Positions 20,100 through 29,889 of a stretch of 33,599 bases of DNA are shown here, piece by piece (position 1 is the stretch's first letter; every line of letters begins with the position of its first letter). Both the position numbers and the translations under genes were made by a program. The DNA lies in NCBI GenBank assembly GCA_003427395.1, contig BFEA01000040.1:1786882-1820480 (forward strand), in the 5' to 3' direction. The notes beneath the pieces were generated by a model that made no database searches, was not told the origin of the DNA, and worked only from the letters and a program-made list of their open reading frames with translations. The DNA is from Chara braunii. Its lineage: Eukaryota; Streptophyta; Charophyceae; Charales; Characeae.

Positions 20100-21380
20100 G
20101 TAGAGGAGGAAGAATTGTAAGTTCGAATATAAGAAGTGGATGACAAAGAGAAACTAGAATGGAGACCAACACAATCGTAACCATAAAATACTCAATGGTG
20201 TGTGTCAAGTACACGAGCACGAGGATAAGCAAAAAATTCAAAATGTGCATGAAATGCTAAAACAGTTCCTAAGTATATTTCTCATTGTGATAGGTCCTCA
20301 AATGCACAAAGTAATAAATTATAGAATGTTATCATTTGCAATGCATGGAAAACATGATAAGAGGTAGTAAACTTTTTATGGTCGTCGACCAAAATAAATA
20401 TACAAACAGAAATTGGTCATTCGTGAAACATATCCAAAGAACAGTGTAAGGTTGCATGAACAACACATTAAACACACAACTAAAATTTAGGTCAAATTAG
20501 GTGATACAACTAAGTTTGTAACTTCTATTTGGACCTTAAAGAGAAACTTTGATTAGGTTAAATGACAAAGAGAATTGTGCAATGTTTAAAATTTTGAAGT
20601 ATATATTCAATTCGAGCTAGAAATTATGAGTGTTTATAAAGACGTCGTGACCAACCTTGAAGAGATGATCCATTAGAAAGAAGTTGGCCCGAGCGGTCAT
20701 GTGTATGTGGGAAACAATGATGCTAGTACGAGTGTCTTTATGATTTCAATCATTTTTATAACTTAGTTATTAAGTATAACACATTGGTATTTGAGTAAAG
20801 TTATGATGGTAAAAGGAAGTTAGCAGAAATGCGATCATAAAACAGAGCTCGCAGTAATAAAGATACATTTTGTGGTTAGGGAAAAAACATGTTTGTAGAC
20901 AATCCGTCTGCCGTAAATGCAAGTCCTAATTACTGTCATATTTAAAATATTTTTTGAAAATATTCCTTACAGTCTTGTTGGTGGTTGCAGACTAACCGTC
21001 GATTAAAAATGGTAAGAAACGAAAAAATGGATTTCATAATAATACAACTCATACAAAAAATGCATAACCATGTTGATGAAACAAAGGTCATGATGAGAAA
21101 CAACATTCCATGTAAACCCATGGAGAACTATTACGCATTGGAATTTAAGATTCAAAATGTCCTTGGTATAACTAAAATACCATGCCTGAAAACGCATGGA
21201 ATAAAGTGTGCGTGCTTCATCGGCTGACAAACAAAGACAGAGATTGCATTGTGATTATAAGTGGTAGGAGGATGGAAAAGACTAATGAAGTCCAAAGACC
21301 ACTTAAACACGATGTTATTAAGCTCTTTCAACAGAAAAATCCCTACAAGAAATAGAACATGAAAAAACATTCCATTAATA
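20100..21380 (-). mobile_element. heavily decayed Ty3/gypsy element: integrase and chromodomain traces
   Basis: Read on the minus strand across several frames. LDFISLFHPP and KHAHFIPC match the start of the integrase core. VVSHHDLCFINMV, then FLYELYYYEIHF, match the second-Asp block and the strand before the HPQTDGQ motif. The DNA near 20990 also aligns with the intact element's HPQTDGQTE-coding stretch. About 0.75 kb further on, a chromodomain-like HTIEYF stretch follows at the expected distance. Every domain is riddled with stops and shifts and the sequence is strongly AT-enriched. The upstream side is cut off by the hAT-like element at 21397. Confidence 0.7.
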
Positions 21381-21427
21381 TATATTTATATATATACAAG
21401 GTAACCGACGTTCGGGACGGGCCGAAC

Positions 21428-21519
21428 GCCCGAACCCGAATGCCCGAACCCGAACGCCCGAACCCGAACGCCCGAACCCGAACGCCCGAACCCGAACGCC
21501 CGAACCCGAACGCCCGAAC
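21428..21519. repeat. 14-bp tandem repeat, six and a half units
   Basis: GCCCGAACCCGAAC is repeated with a single variant base in the first unit. It lies near the left end of hAT-like element 1 and may be a transposase-binding array. Confidence 0.92.
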
Positions 21520-21743
21520 GTATGGGATCCCTTAGGGATGCGTTCGGCCGTTCAGGCCGAATGCGGACCAAAAAAAAAAAGAAAAAAAAAAAAAATCTGA
21601 AAAAAAGATATGTTATGAAGAATAATAAATTGAAAAAGATTTGCTCGAGCTTTACATCCAAATTCATTACCAAATTTGAAATAAAAATAAAATACAGAGA
21701 ATAAATACTAATAAAATAAATAAATAAATAAATAAATCTAGTG

Positions 21744-22090
21744 AGTGCGTGAGCACGTTTTCGACACCGCCATCTTTGGCGATATTTCATTTTTTTGGGC
21801 ATAGCTAAATGCCCTGAAAATTTACAGATCTTTACTTCACATCATGCAAAACCCACTAAAAACGTTTCAAAAAATAATAAAATTGTTTAGACCCCAAACT
21901 AAAGTGAAAACAAAAACTAAAAAGTGAAAAAAAATGTGGGCGAGCATATTTTGACACCGTCATCTTTGGCGATTTTTAATTCCTATTCGGTTGAGCCAAA
22001 TGACTTGAAAATTTATAGGCATACACCTCCTGTCATAGAGAATGCACAAAAAACATTCAAAAAAAAAATAAAAATTAGGCCCCGAAATAA
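21744..22090. repeat. 190-bp diverged tandem duplication
   Basis: The units begin near 21744 and 21934. Both contain GACACCG(C/T)CATCTTTGGCGA, then GAAAATTTA, then CAAAAA-rich sequence ending in a CCCC motif. They lie inside hAT-like element 1. Confidence 0.8.
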
Positions 22091-22144
22091 TTTTTGGCGG
22101 GGGCCGAACGCCGCCAGGTTCAGACCCCGTACAGGACCCCGAAC

Positions 22145-22190
22145 GCCCGTAAGTACGGAGGTCGGCCCGGGGACCTCCATACTTACGGGC
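22145..22190. other. 18-bp hairpin at the right end of element 1
   Basis: The arms 22145-22162 and 22173-22190 (GCCCGTAAGTACGGAGGT and its inverse) match at 17 of 18 positions, around a GC-rich 10-base loop. Confidence 0.85.
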
Positions 22191-22201
22191 TGGTGACCCT
22201 G

Positions 22202-22862
22202 TATATATATATTAAAAATATTTCTACACTAAAAATAAATCTTTCAATTTTATGTTTTTTGTTTTATTTGACAAGTTTCTGTCTAAAAAGAGTTTTCAAT
22301 GTCAATTAAAACAGTATATTGAAAATGGAAGTCGAAGAGTTCATAAAATTTTCTAATTAGACTTTTATTATACTATGATATATTTATTATAGTATAAATT
22401 CAAATTCCTTTTTTTTACTTGCATATCTTAAAACAAAATGATAGTCTAATTGAAATATTTTATGAATTTATCGAGGTTTTCAATTCAAACTATAAAGGAA
22501 ACCCCGTTCTCGGAATGAAACTTTTCAAGTAAGGTGTAAATATTTAAATAATTGAACGACATTGTTTAAAATGAAATTATAATTTTAATTATAAAATAAA
22601 ATTTAAATCATTATTTTTTTATTATGCAAGAATTTTAAATTATAAAAAATGTTTACTTTATGATAAAATTTAAAAGCACGTATGTAATCTCATACGCGCA
22701 CACACACACACACACATAAATACAGACACATACATAGCGATGGTTTGTGTTCTTTTATGTGTTAAGGACATTGACGAAAATATATCTAAATGTGCCCATC
22801 TCTGCTATTGAAGCATAAAGGACAGGAATGAGAATCACCATTACCATTTTGGGCGTTATCAA
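22202..22862. other. AT-rich, no gene; (CA)n at 22698-22716
   Basis: Very AT-rich sequence with a short (CA)n microsatellite. No coding potential is seen. Confidence 0.6.
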
Positions 22863-22870
22863 ATAATAAA

Positions 22871-23241
22871 TTGTGTAGCACATCGAACATGTTCGGAGCT
22901 TTTCCGAATGTCCGAACATGTTCGGGTGTTCGACCGAACATATTAAAAAGAAAAAGAAAAAAAAACCTTTTTTTTTTTTTTNNNNNNNNNNNNNNNNNNN
23001 NNNNNNNNNNNNNNNNNNNNNNNNNNNNNNNNNNNNNCTTTTTTTTTTTTTTTTTTTTTTTTTTTGACTCAAGTTTGGTTACGAATTGAAGCATACCTCC
23101 AAGGAAAAAATTGTTTGTATTATTATTTTACATAACATATATTTTTTTCGGATGTTCGCTTTCGGAGAGTTTTGGAGTTCGTTCGCGTTCGGTCCCAAAC
23201 GTTTGGGTTCGGTCACCGAACCCGAACACGATGCTACACAG
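22871..23241. mobile_element. hAT-like non-autonomous element 2 (371 bp including a gap)
   Basis: Flanked by the 8-bp direct repeat ATAATAAA (22863-22870 and 23242-23249). The ends TTGTGTAGCA and, inverted, CTGTGTAGCA match at 9 of 10. The interior near both ends is full of GTTCGG/CCGAAC motifs and small palindromes (CCGAACATGTTCGG). No transposase is encoded. The core is T-rich with a 56-N gap at 22982-23037. Confidence 0.65.
22982..23037. other. assembly gap, 56 N
   Basis: Flanked by poly(T) on both sides. Confidence 0.98.
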
Positions 23242-23249
23242 ATAATAAA

Positions 23250-23906
23250 ATGAGCGTGATCATTCCGTAAAGGTAGAACTCGTCAATTGGAAAAGAGTGG
23301 AATGCGAAGTATAAAATCCTCCATGCAACGCAATAGTTGATTGCGGATCCTCACTTGTTGCTGTATATTTGCGACCAATCAGTGAAATGGGATGAGTATC
23401 TAGTAATATACTTATGACCAAGGGTGAGGGTTTACATCACAGTTGAGGAAGGAAAAATCTGCATAATCGGATCGAGTTCATCTTTTCTATGATGTTCATG
23501 TTTCGCATGTGCCTAATTATCATATATTGATTGGGCTGCCTTGGATTATGGCCTTAAGTGTGTGATTGCATGTTGGTATGTGAGAGTTGATCATCACTGG
23601 CACAAGAGGGAAACCTCAGACCCTCACTCTTAAATTTTTTTTTTTTTTTTTTTTTTAAACCCCTTGTCTGTGAAGTACAAGCAATTAATAGACATTCATG
23701 CAAATGATAGCCTTAAATGACAAGCAAGAAACAACTAGAGAGGGATCCAAAATTATCCTCAATGAATGAGCCTGCATGATGCTTGTTCTTGAAACCCATG
23801 GATCAACGATTCGTATTGCTATTTGGTCCTCATTTGATGGGGGATCATTTGCTTTTGTTTAAACCACCAGTACACGGCCCCAACCTTGCTAAATGAAACT
23901 CGTCAC
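23250..23906. other. no gene recognised
   Basis: A T-homopolymer lies near 23634-23656. The + strand stretch 23380-23530 has a faint resemblance to the end of a gypsy integrase, too weak to call. Confidence 0.35.
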
Positions 23907-24434
23907 CTAGTCCAAAACGTTTGGGTCCAGCGTGTCGTTGATAAAAGACATGAGTGACCAGCGTCGGGTTTCGGCCTCCGAAAGGGGCCCGCGGTCGATG
24001 TATGGTGTGTACTGATGGTTTGAGAGACGATTGATGCCTTGGATTCCCTTCCACCCTTTACTGATCAACCTTGTCATAGCCGACTTCATGCAGTGAGATG
24101 AAGGGGTATTCTAATTTCTCTGATCTCTCACCACGTCGAATTCTCACGAACTCAAAAATAACTGGGATGATCACAGTGGGAAGAGAGGCACCAATCCCGG
24201 ACACTATTGAAATTAAGGTGGCAGAAGCCAAGACGGATTGTGGAGAGGCGGATACCAAAATTGTGAGGTTGATATCAAAATTTTGAGTATACTTCGGATA
24301 CTGCTTATAACAATTGTGTTTTTATACGGGGCCAAAGACTCCTTTTTTGTTGGGTCATCTTGCCTCTTTTTGTCCTCGGTGTTCTGGTTTCTTCTGGCTT
24401 CATTGTACCGATCAAGAATTTGAGATGCGTATTC
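23907..24434 (-). pseudogene. multi-frame relic of an unidentified membrane protein
   Basis: Three consecutive minus-strand segments read as protein. 24434 to about 24260 contains SQILDRYNEARRNQNTEDKK and KILISTSQF. About 24275-24060, in a second frame, has a hydrophobic span (ATLISIVSGIGASLPTVIIP), then RIRRGERSEKLEYPFISLHE. 24089-23907, back in the first frame, has GWKGIQGINRLSNHQYTPY and SEAETRRWSLMSFINDTL. Two opposite one-base shifts would explain the pattern. A TAG before 24434 could be a splice acceptor. I do not recognise the family. It may be a decayed host gene or a transduced fragment. Confidence 0.45.
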
Positions 24435-24859
24435 CTACATCTTTAAACCAGCAGTCCTTCCCAAACACGCAGCTCGTTAATGGCCGCGACTTTCGGGATA
24501 AACGCACCCGGGCTGCTAGAATAAATTCAGTCAAGTGGAAACATCGTTTTTTCTTTTGGCTGACCGTTACCCAGGCGCAATTTTTTAAAGCACCAGTGGT
24601 TTAAGGTTGGAGATTCAACTAATAGTTGGAGTTGTATTGAGGATATATTTGGGTGCAATTGGTATATGATATTATGTAGCACGGATATTGAGTTGACTTA
24701 TATAATCGAGCATGAGATTCAGTGACATACAGAAGAATGTCCGCTCATTCATAGCACACCTAATTGACATGATCAAACGAAGGACAACTTGCGCTCTTCA
24801 TCTTTGAATTCAAATATGAAACGAACGGTCGAATGGAGCCTGAAACAGGACCATGACGT
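24435..24859. other. no gene recognised
   Basis: Short ORFs only. Confidence 0.4.
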
Positions 24860-25301
24860 TTCCAATGGTCTTGTTATGAAAAAGAATGAATCATTCCGAA
24901 TATGCATTAACTATTTAAGATTGAATGATATCACGATCAAGGATGTGTATCAATAGGAAGGATGTCGCAAAATAGAGCGTAGTGCCAAAAGTCAATTAGA
25001 TGCGAAGATGAATAATCACACCACGGGCAGAGATGGATGAGAGAGCCGAGGAAGAGAAAGAAAGAGAAAAGGAAACAGAAATGGAGAAAGAGAAGAAGGC
25101 AACACACCAAGCCATAGGAACTAAGTACTCACAAAACATCAGGCACGTGAATTGAAAAAATGCGTCACAATGGTCCATGTCATGCTGGCGAAATCCCTAC
25201 CATCGTTTCAATGGTCTGCCACTCACCGTACCATGAGGGGATGCGCATCCTTTTTTTTTTGGATCAAGGATTGTGTATCCCTTTTTTTTTTTTTTTTTGC
25301 A

Positions 25302-25323
25302 ATCAAGGATGCGCATCCTTGAT
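25302..25323. repeat. 22-bp perfect palindrome
   Basis: ATCAAGGATGC followed by its exact inverse complement, just after two poly(T) runs. GGATGCGCATCC also occurs nearby, at about 25239. Confidence 0.9.
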
Positions 25324-25475
25324 CGCAATATCATTAAAAAAAAAGATCAAACATGTGTTTCCTTGTCCCCTGATTGATGGACAGCAAAATGCAATTGGAT
25401 GTGCAAAAATGTTTAGTAAGACTGATGTTCGTCCATAGATTTTATGATTTTTATCATATCCCTGTCGGCTTGCAA

Positions 25476-25691
25476 GGTTGGCGCAACAAATTTTGCAACG
25501 TCATGTTCATGGCATGCTGAAACATGGTTGGTGCATTGCAATTGCCCATAGGGTATTGAACCCATCGCCATGAACCGAAAACTGCTTTTGTGCACATGGC
25601 AATGGGTTCAATACCCTATCGGGAATTGCAATGCAACAACCATGTTTCAGCGTACCATGAACATGACGTTGCAAAATTTGTTGCGCCAACC
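25476..25691. repeat. 97-bp inverted repeat (hairpin) derived from a gypsy RT
   Basis: The arms 25476-25572 and 25595-25691 match at all but about six or seven positions, around a 22-base loop. The right arm is part of the RT relic in its proper orientation. The left arm is an inverted copy. Transcription from either strand would give a long near-perfect hairpin RNA. Confidence 0.9.
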
Positions 25692-25990
25692 ACAACTGGC
25701 ATAAAGCATGATTAACTATTGAAAATGTGTGATTGTTGAGATGGGAGGTATGTTGTATTGAACACTGCGACATGCAGGGTTCCAAATCTTCGTTGAAAGA
25801 AGCGCGTTGTTCCATACAGAAATCAATTTTCTCAAATATGTAGTGACAGATGAAGGTTTGAAGCCAGATCCACGTAAGGTGGAAGCAGTGTGTGACATGT
25901 CCCACCTCCTTGAAACAAGCTCAATCCTCTTTTGGGCAAGCATCGTACTACCATAGATCTATATGCCCTTATCGGGTGCCAGCTTGACTC

Positions 25991-27084
25991 GTCGATGACC
26001 AGGTTCATTAGACAGAGTTAAGCAACAATTATATGTGCGTGCCATGAAGACCGCACGCAAGAAGAGCATTCGATGAATATCCGATCTCTGAGGGGCATAT
26101 GCCAAAATCACCTGTAGGGACATCCGACAATTTGGGAATTCTAAATTGTCAACAACCCCCCATGTTTTCATTTCTTTAACCATAAGTCCCCAGGAAGCAC
26201 CCCGTTCGTTCATAATCTCTCCAAAGTTGTATCTGGTCATTATTTGGGCTCCGACTGCGATGCCATTTGGAAACAGCGCTGGTGCGCCCTCCTTTCATGA
26301 GCCCTACCTGGAAGTGGACATAAACAAATCCACGACTGCAGAATTGTCGATTCACTTTCCCCCCGGGCGTTCTACCAGGAAGTAGCAAAAATAATTCACG
26401 ATTTCTCCCGACTGGAAGAGGGAAACTCCGTGGGTCCTCCTATGTGTTACTTTATCCAACCCCTCTTTCCCCATCGTCCCGCCCCCCCTACCCCCCACCT
26501 TCCGTTCCCTTTCTTTGCCGTTTATATTTTATTTCATTGTCCCCGTTAACAAGCAAACATCACAGACTGAGTAAACACACTGCAGTCGAATCACTGGCGG
26601 CATCCAGAGATTGCATAGTAGTATCCAATGAAGACACACCTGTAATGGAAGTATATTTTCCGTGAAAAACTGGTAGTTATCACAGTTGATGGTTCCCCAT
26701 TGCCAATATGGCCACACGGTCCCAACCTTGGGATTAAAACGGCACCTAAAAAAAAAAAGGAAAAAAAAACGACAACTCACACTGTTTGCTGGTTTCTGTC
26801 AGTGCAGATGCCCTTTTGCCCTTTGCCAAGTGCATGGATTAATAAATGCATCATAGCAAGGTATGCAGAGACATGGACAATGGTTTTCAGACCACTGAAG
26901 TCTGGGCTTTGCTTGGGCCGGAGAGCCTTGCTCAACTCGAGAACTGTAGTAACTTTTTGTAAGGGACGTTGAGTGGCTTGGGCCCGTTTCCCGGTCTGAT
27001 AAAAGAGAGTGTTTTTTTTTTCCTTTCAATTTTTAAAGACGCGACACCTCACAGCGACGACCATAAGTTGTACCTTCACATTGA
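25991..27084. other. no gene recognised
   Basis: Includes pyrimidine-rich 26440-26520 and A-rich runs near 26750. Small ORFs without domains. Confidence 0.4.
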
Positions 27085-28350
27085 AGGTATTTCAAACATT
27101 CCTGTCTATGATTGGCAACAACACAACTGGCTTTTGGAGGACTAGACACTCACTCACTACTGCCTCCCCAAATCCAGCTTGGGCAAGCTCAAATGCCATC
27201 CATCCTCATCCCAACACCATATGCATTGTTCATCTGCCAAGGTTTAGGGTATTGGATCAAACCTATTTCAAACATTCCTCTCTATGATTGACAACAACAG
27301 AACTGGCTTTTCAAGGACTACCTTCTTCTCCGTAACATAACACATAAGGAATGAGGAATTGGACAAGGCCCACCCGCTCCCCCAGCTCCTTAGGATGAAG
27401 GTAGTGGACGATCCGAAGGAAGGCCTCTTCCTCTGTGAACCGTCACACCCCTCTCCTCCTGTTGGCATTCGACCCGACTGAATGGGAATGGACAGGGGGA
27501 GATTCACACCCAACCTTCCTTTGGCAATACACTGTCAAAAACGGGTACAGGAGGAGCCGAAAAAATGTTCCGGTTATGGACAGCATCATCAACAGATGGG
27601 AGAGGGACTTCCCTCTAACAAAACAAGACCTACAAGACCTCAATTTGTCCTCCTACGCAAGTCTGAAACCAACAAATCACAGAGCCTTGCAGTGGCAGAT
27701 TATCCACAGGTGTCTTCCGACACCGGATTGGTTGACCTCGAGGACTGACCTCGAGGAAAGACGGGAGCTCTCCCCCATATGCACATACTGTTACCCATTC
27801 CCTTCCTAGGAAGAGGGCCACCCTGGAGCACTGCTTGCTGGAGTGCCCAATGGTTGTCCAACTTTGGAGTTGGTGGGACGCCGCCTGGCATTATTTAACA
27901 GACGAACATCTGCTGTGGAACACCCGCACCCTATTGCTGGGAGGCGTTTCATGGACGCCCTTCATGGCCAACCTCTTCTCCTACACCAGGTTGACAATCC
28001 TTATGCAGGCCTGGAGAATGCGTTGCTCGTTTCAAAGGAATCAGCGCACGTTCGGTGTCATGCAGGTACGAATAGCAATAATTGACTCAATCATGGCCAA
28101 GACACAGCAAGCCCACAAGGAGCTAGGGGAGATGCTAAAAAGTGAACAGGATCAAACTAAAAAACAGGATCTCATTGACAACTTCGCCCTCATATGGACT
28201 GACAAACGGAACAGGCTCTGCAGCTTGGACCGGCAGAATCATCTGCAATGGCAACCCTGGCCAACAACAGAGCGGCAGTGGGAATGCTTGCCGCAGTCTC
28301 ACTTCCGGGTGGACCACCAAATGACAAACTTTGTTCTTGTACCACAATGA
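27085..28350 (+). mobile_element. LINE ORF2 3'-terminal fragment (zf-RVT region)
   Basis: The best-preserved parts are 27481-27809 (HRALQWQIIHRCLPTPDWLT, then ICTYC) and, one frame over, about 27805-28350 (ATLEHCLLECPMVVQLWSWW onwards, to a stop after VDHQMTNFVLVPQ). CxxC followed by EHCLLEC is the zinc-binding module at the C-terminus of many plant LINE ORF2 proteins. Further upstream at 27160-27300 PYALFICQGLGYWIK and IPLYD are conserved, with TGA in place of likely Trp codons. A 57-bp block (27088-27145) is repeated at 27267-27323. The RT and endonuclease parts are absent, so this is a 5'-truncated, mutated copy. Confidence 0.75.
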
Positions 28351-28989
28351 AGCCCAGACAATCACCCTTCCTAGCCCCTCCCTGCCCTCTCTTATGCCTG
28401 CAACCCATAACACCCACTCTTGTGCCACCCCTCCACTCACTTCGCCCGCCACCTCATGCGCTCAACACACATCCTCCTCCATAACCTGCTCCTTCCCCCC
28501 CACCACCCTCACCCACCCTCTGCCGGTCAAGGATGGGTCTCTCAGGCCAAGTCAAGGGCACAGCCGGGGAGAGAGAGAAAAGGGCTATACCAGTAAAAGA
28601 GCGAAAGAGGGAGACAAGATCAAAACTCCCCCGGAATGGGAGGGCTAATTATGCAAGGCGGATAGGTTGAACTGAGGACTTTACACACAATCACGCACTC
28701 AAATAGCTGCTGGGGCATCCACGTTTACTGTTGATAACAGTAGGCGGCCATATATGTTAGTATCTTTCGCCACACATAACTTTACGTAGGTGATCCTAGG
28801 GGTTCACAGATACATTTCTTGCATGTTCCACCATGCAAACAGCCACAATTGTTCAGGGACGCTGGACCCGGTTTCCAGCAGGTGCTGCTCCCCACCAATA
28901 GATAGGGCCTCCCCGACGGTGGTAGTGGTGTCTGCTTGCATCAGCACCCCTAGCAACTGCTTGGGTTGTTTTCCAAAAAAAAAAAAACA
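28351..28989. other. no gene; possible LINE 3' untranslated region
   Basis: C-rich 28351-28530, then unrecognised sequence ending in an A-run at 28975-28987. A small hairpin, TACTGTT-GAT-AACAGTA, lies near 28726-28742. Confidence 0.4.
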
Positions 28990-29160
28990 TAACGCGTATG
29001 CGCTGTAAACGAATACAACGCATATGGTACGTTCTATTCGAATAGAACGCATATGCGTTCTATTCGAATAGCCCGAATACAATGCATATGTGTTCTATTC
29101 AATTGTTTTTCAAATTTGAAAACTCGAATACAACGCATATCCGTTATGTTCGGGGGAAGA
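28990..29160. repeat. palindromic repeats with a CGAATAnAACGCATATG core
   Basis: Four or five units of about 26-35 bp, each near-palindromic, follow one another. The second forms a 38-bp perfect palindrome at 29034-29071, centred on CATATG. The last unit ends in CGTTATGTTCGGGGGAAGA, also found in the inverted repeats at 15406-15518. Confidence 0.85.
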
Positions 29161-29164
29161 AGGT

Positions 29165-29304
29165 GGTCACAGGAACTACTGCCTCCCCAAATCCAGCTTG
29201 GGCAAGCTCAAATGCCATCCATCCTCATCCCAACACCCTATGCATTGTTCATCTGCCAGGGTTTAGGGTATTGGGCCAAAACTTGTGACTTTGAACAGAG
29301 GTGA
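29165..29304 (+). mobile_element. second LINE ORF2 scrap
   Basis: 29178-29279 matches 27158-27262 with few differences. It encodes the same PYALFICQGLGYW block without the stop-containing flank, continuing to AKTCDFEQR and a stop. It joins directly to the palindromic repeats. Confidence 0.75.
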
Positions 29305-29331
29305 TCAGACACCACCCTTGGTGGGAAGTCT

Positions 29332-29716
29332 ATGATTTCAAGGTTTATGGTTTAGGGTTTACGATTTGGGGTTCGGGATGATACCATGGTTTACAATTCG
29401 GGGTCCGGGATAAAACTATGGTAACCGTTTAGGAATTTGGGTTTTATGGTAACTGTATGTTTTACGGTTTATAGTTTATGGTTTATGGTTTATGGTTTAT
29501 GGTTAGGAAGACGATGATCTCATGGTTTATGGTTTACGGTTTGGGGTTCGGGATGATACCATGGTTTAGAATTCAGGGTTTGGGATGGTACTATGGTTTA
29601 GGATTCAGAGTTTATGGTAACTTTATGATTTACGGTTTATGATTCATGGTTTATGGTTTATGGTTTAGGAAGAGTATGATCTCAAGGTTTATGGTGTAGG
29701 GTTTGGGATTATACCA
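29332..29716. repeat. telomere-like array with a 160-180-bp higher-order unit
   Basis: Built of TTTATGG, TTTAGGG, TTTACGG and TTTGGGG heptamers. Units begin with ATGAT(T/C)TCA at 29332, 29514 and 29676, giving periods of 182 and 162 bp and a partial third unit. GGGATGATACCATGG recurs in each of the first two units. It resembles a diverged plant-type telomere repeat and is not a functional telomere. Confidence 0.85.
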
Positions 29717-29889
29717 TGTGATGAAATGAGCTCAGAAAGGGTCAGCATCAAGCGCCCAGAGACGAATGGAGATTGAAGTAGGTGAACGGAGCCATCACTG
29801 CTGCTCAGGGGTTCCTTCGGCCTTCATGGAGAGAAGCATGTGGGTGACATCCTGAGAAAGAATATATACATTTTTGTCTCGCTTTTTTC
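29717..29889. other. no gene recognised
   Basis: Short unrecognised stretch between the telomere-like array and SINE copy 3. Confidence 0.5.

Larger units (their letters stand above)
21397..22201. mobile_element. hAT-like non-autonomous element 1 (805 bp)
   Basis: The ends are CAAGGTAACC (left) and, inverted, CAGGGTCACC (right), matching at 8 of 10. They are flanked by 8-bp repeats TATATATA on both sides; these are low-complexity, so only weak evidence of a target duplication. No transposase is encoded. The interior has 14-bp CCGAAC-rich repeats, a 190-bp tandem duplication and a subterminal hairpin. Terminal CAGGG and an 8-bp duplication are hAT-like, but the superfamily is inferred. It abuts the decayed gypsy integrase. 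Confidence 0.6.
24860..25990 (+). mobile_element. Ty3/gypsy reverse-transcriptase relic, interrupted
   Basis: Near 24880-24960 the frame reads LVMKKNESFRICINYLRLND followed by ITIKDVY, the start of a gypsy RT palm. The next recognisable block is at 25615-25690: a stretch ending in FQRTMNMTLQNLLRQ, matching the NAPATFQR region. From 25819, EINFLKYVVTDEGLKPDPRK matches the FLGH/KPDP block, then a shift leads into SLKQAQSSFGQASYYHRSI. About 650 bases separate the first two blocks where roughly 230 would be expected, so there is an insertion or rearrangement between them. The YxDD motif is destroyed. Confidence 0.75.

Noticed and set aside
21428-21519. CRISPR-like array
   Set aside because: The units are contiguous 14-mers without spacers, in eukaryotic DNA.
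21386-21802. 138-codon ORF rich in Arg, Gly, Phe and Val
   Set aside because: Translation of the 14-bp CCGAAC repeat and A/T-rich flank; a repeat artefact.
23380-23530. Possible end of a gypsy integrase (DVHVSHVP-like) on the + strand
   Set aside because: Needs several frame changes and lacks any catalytic block; too weak without a search.
26230-26290. APTAMPFGNSAGAPSF, resembling the gypsy MPFGLxNAP motif
   Set aside because: It lies downstream of the later RT blocks at 25819-25990, so the order is wrong, and no other RT motif is near.
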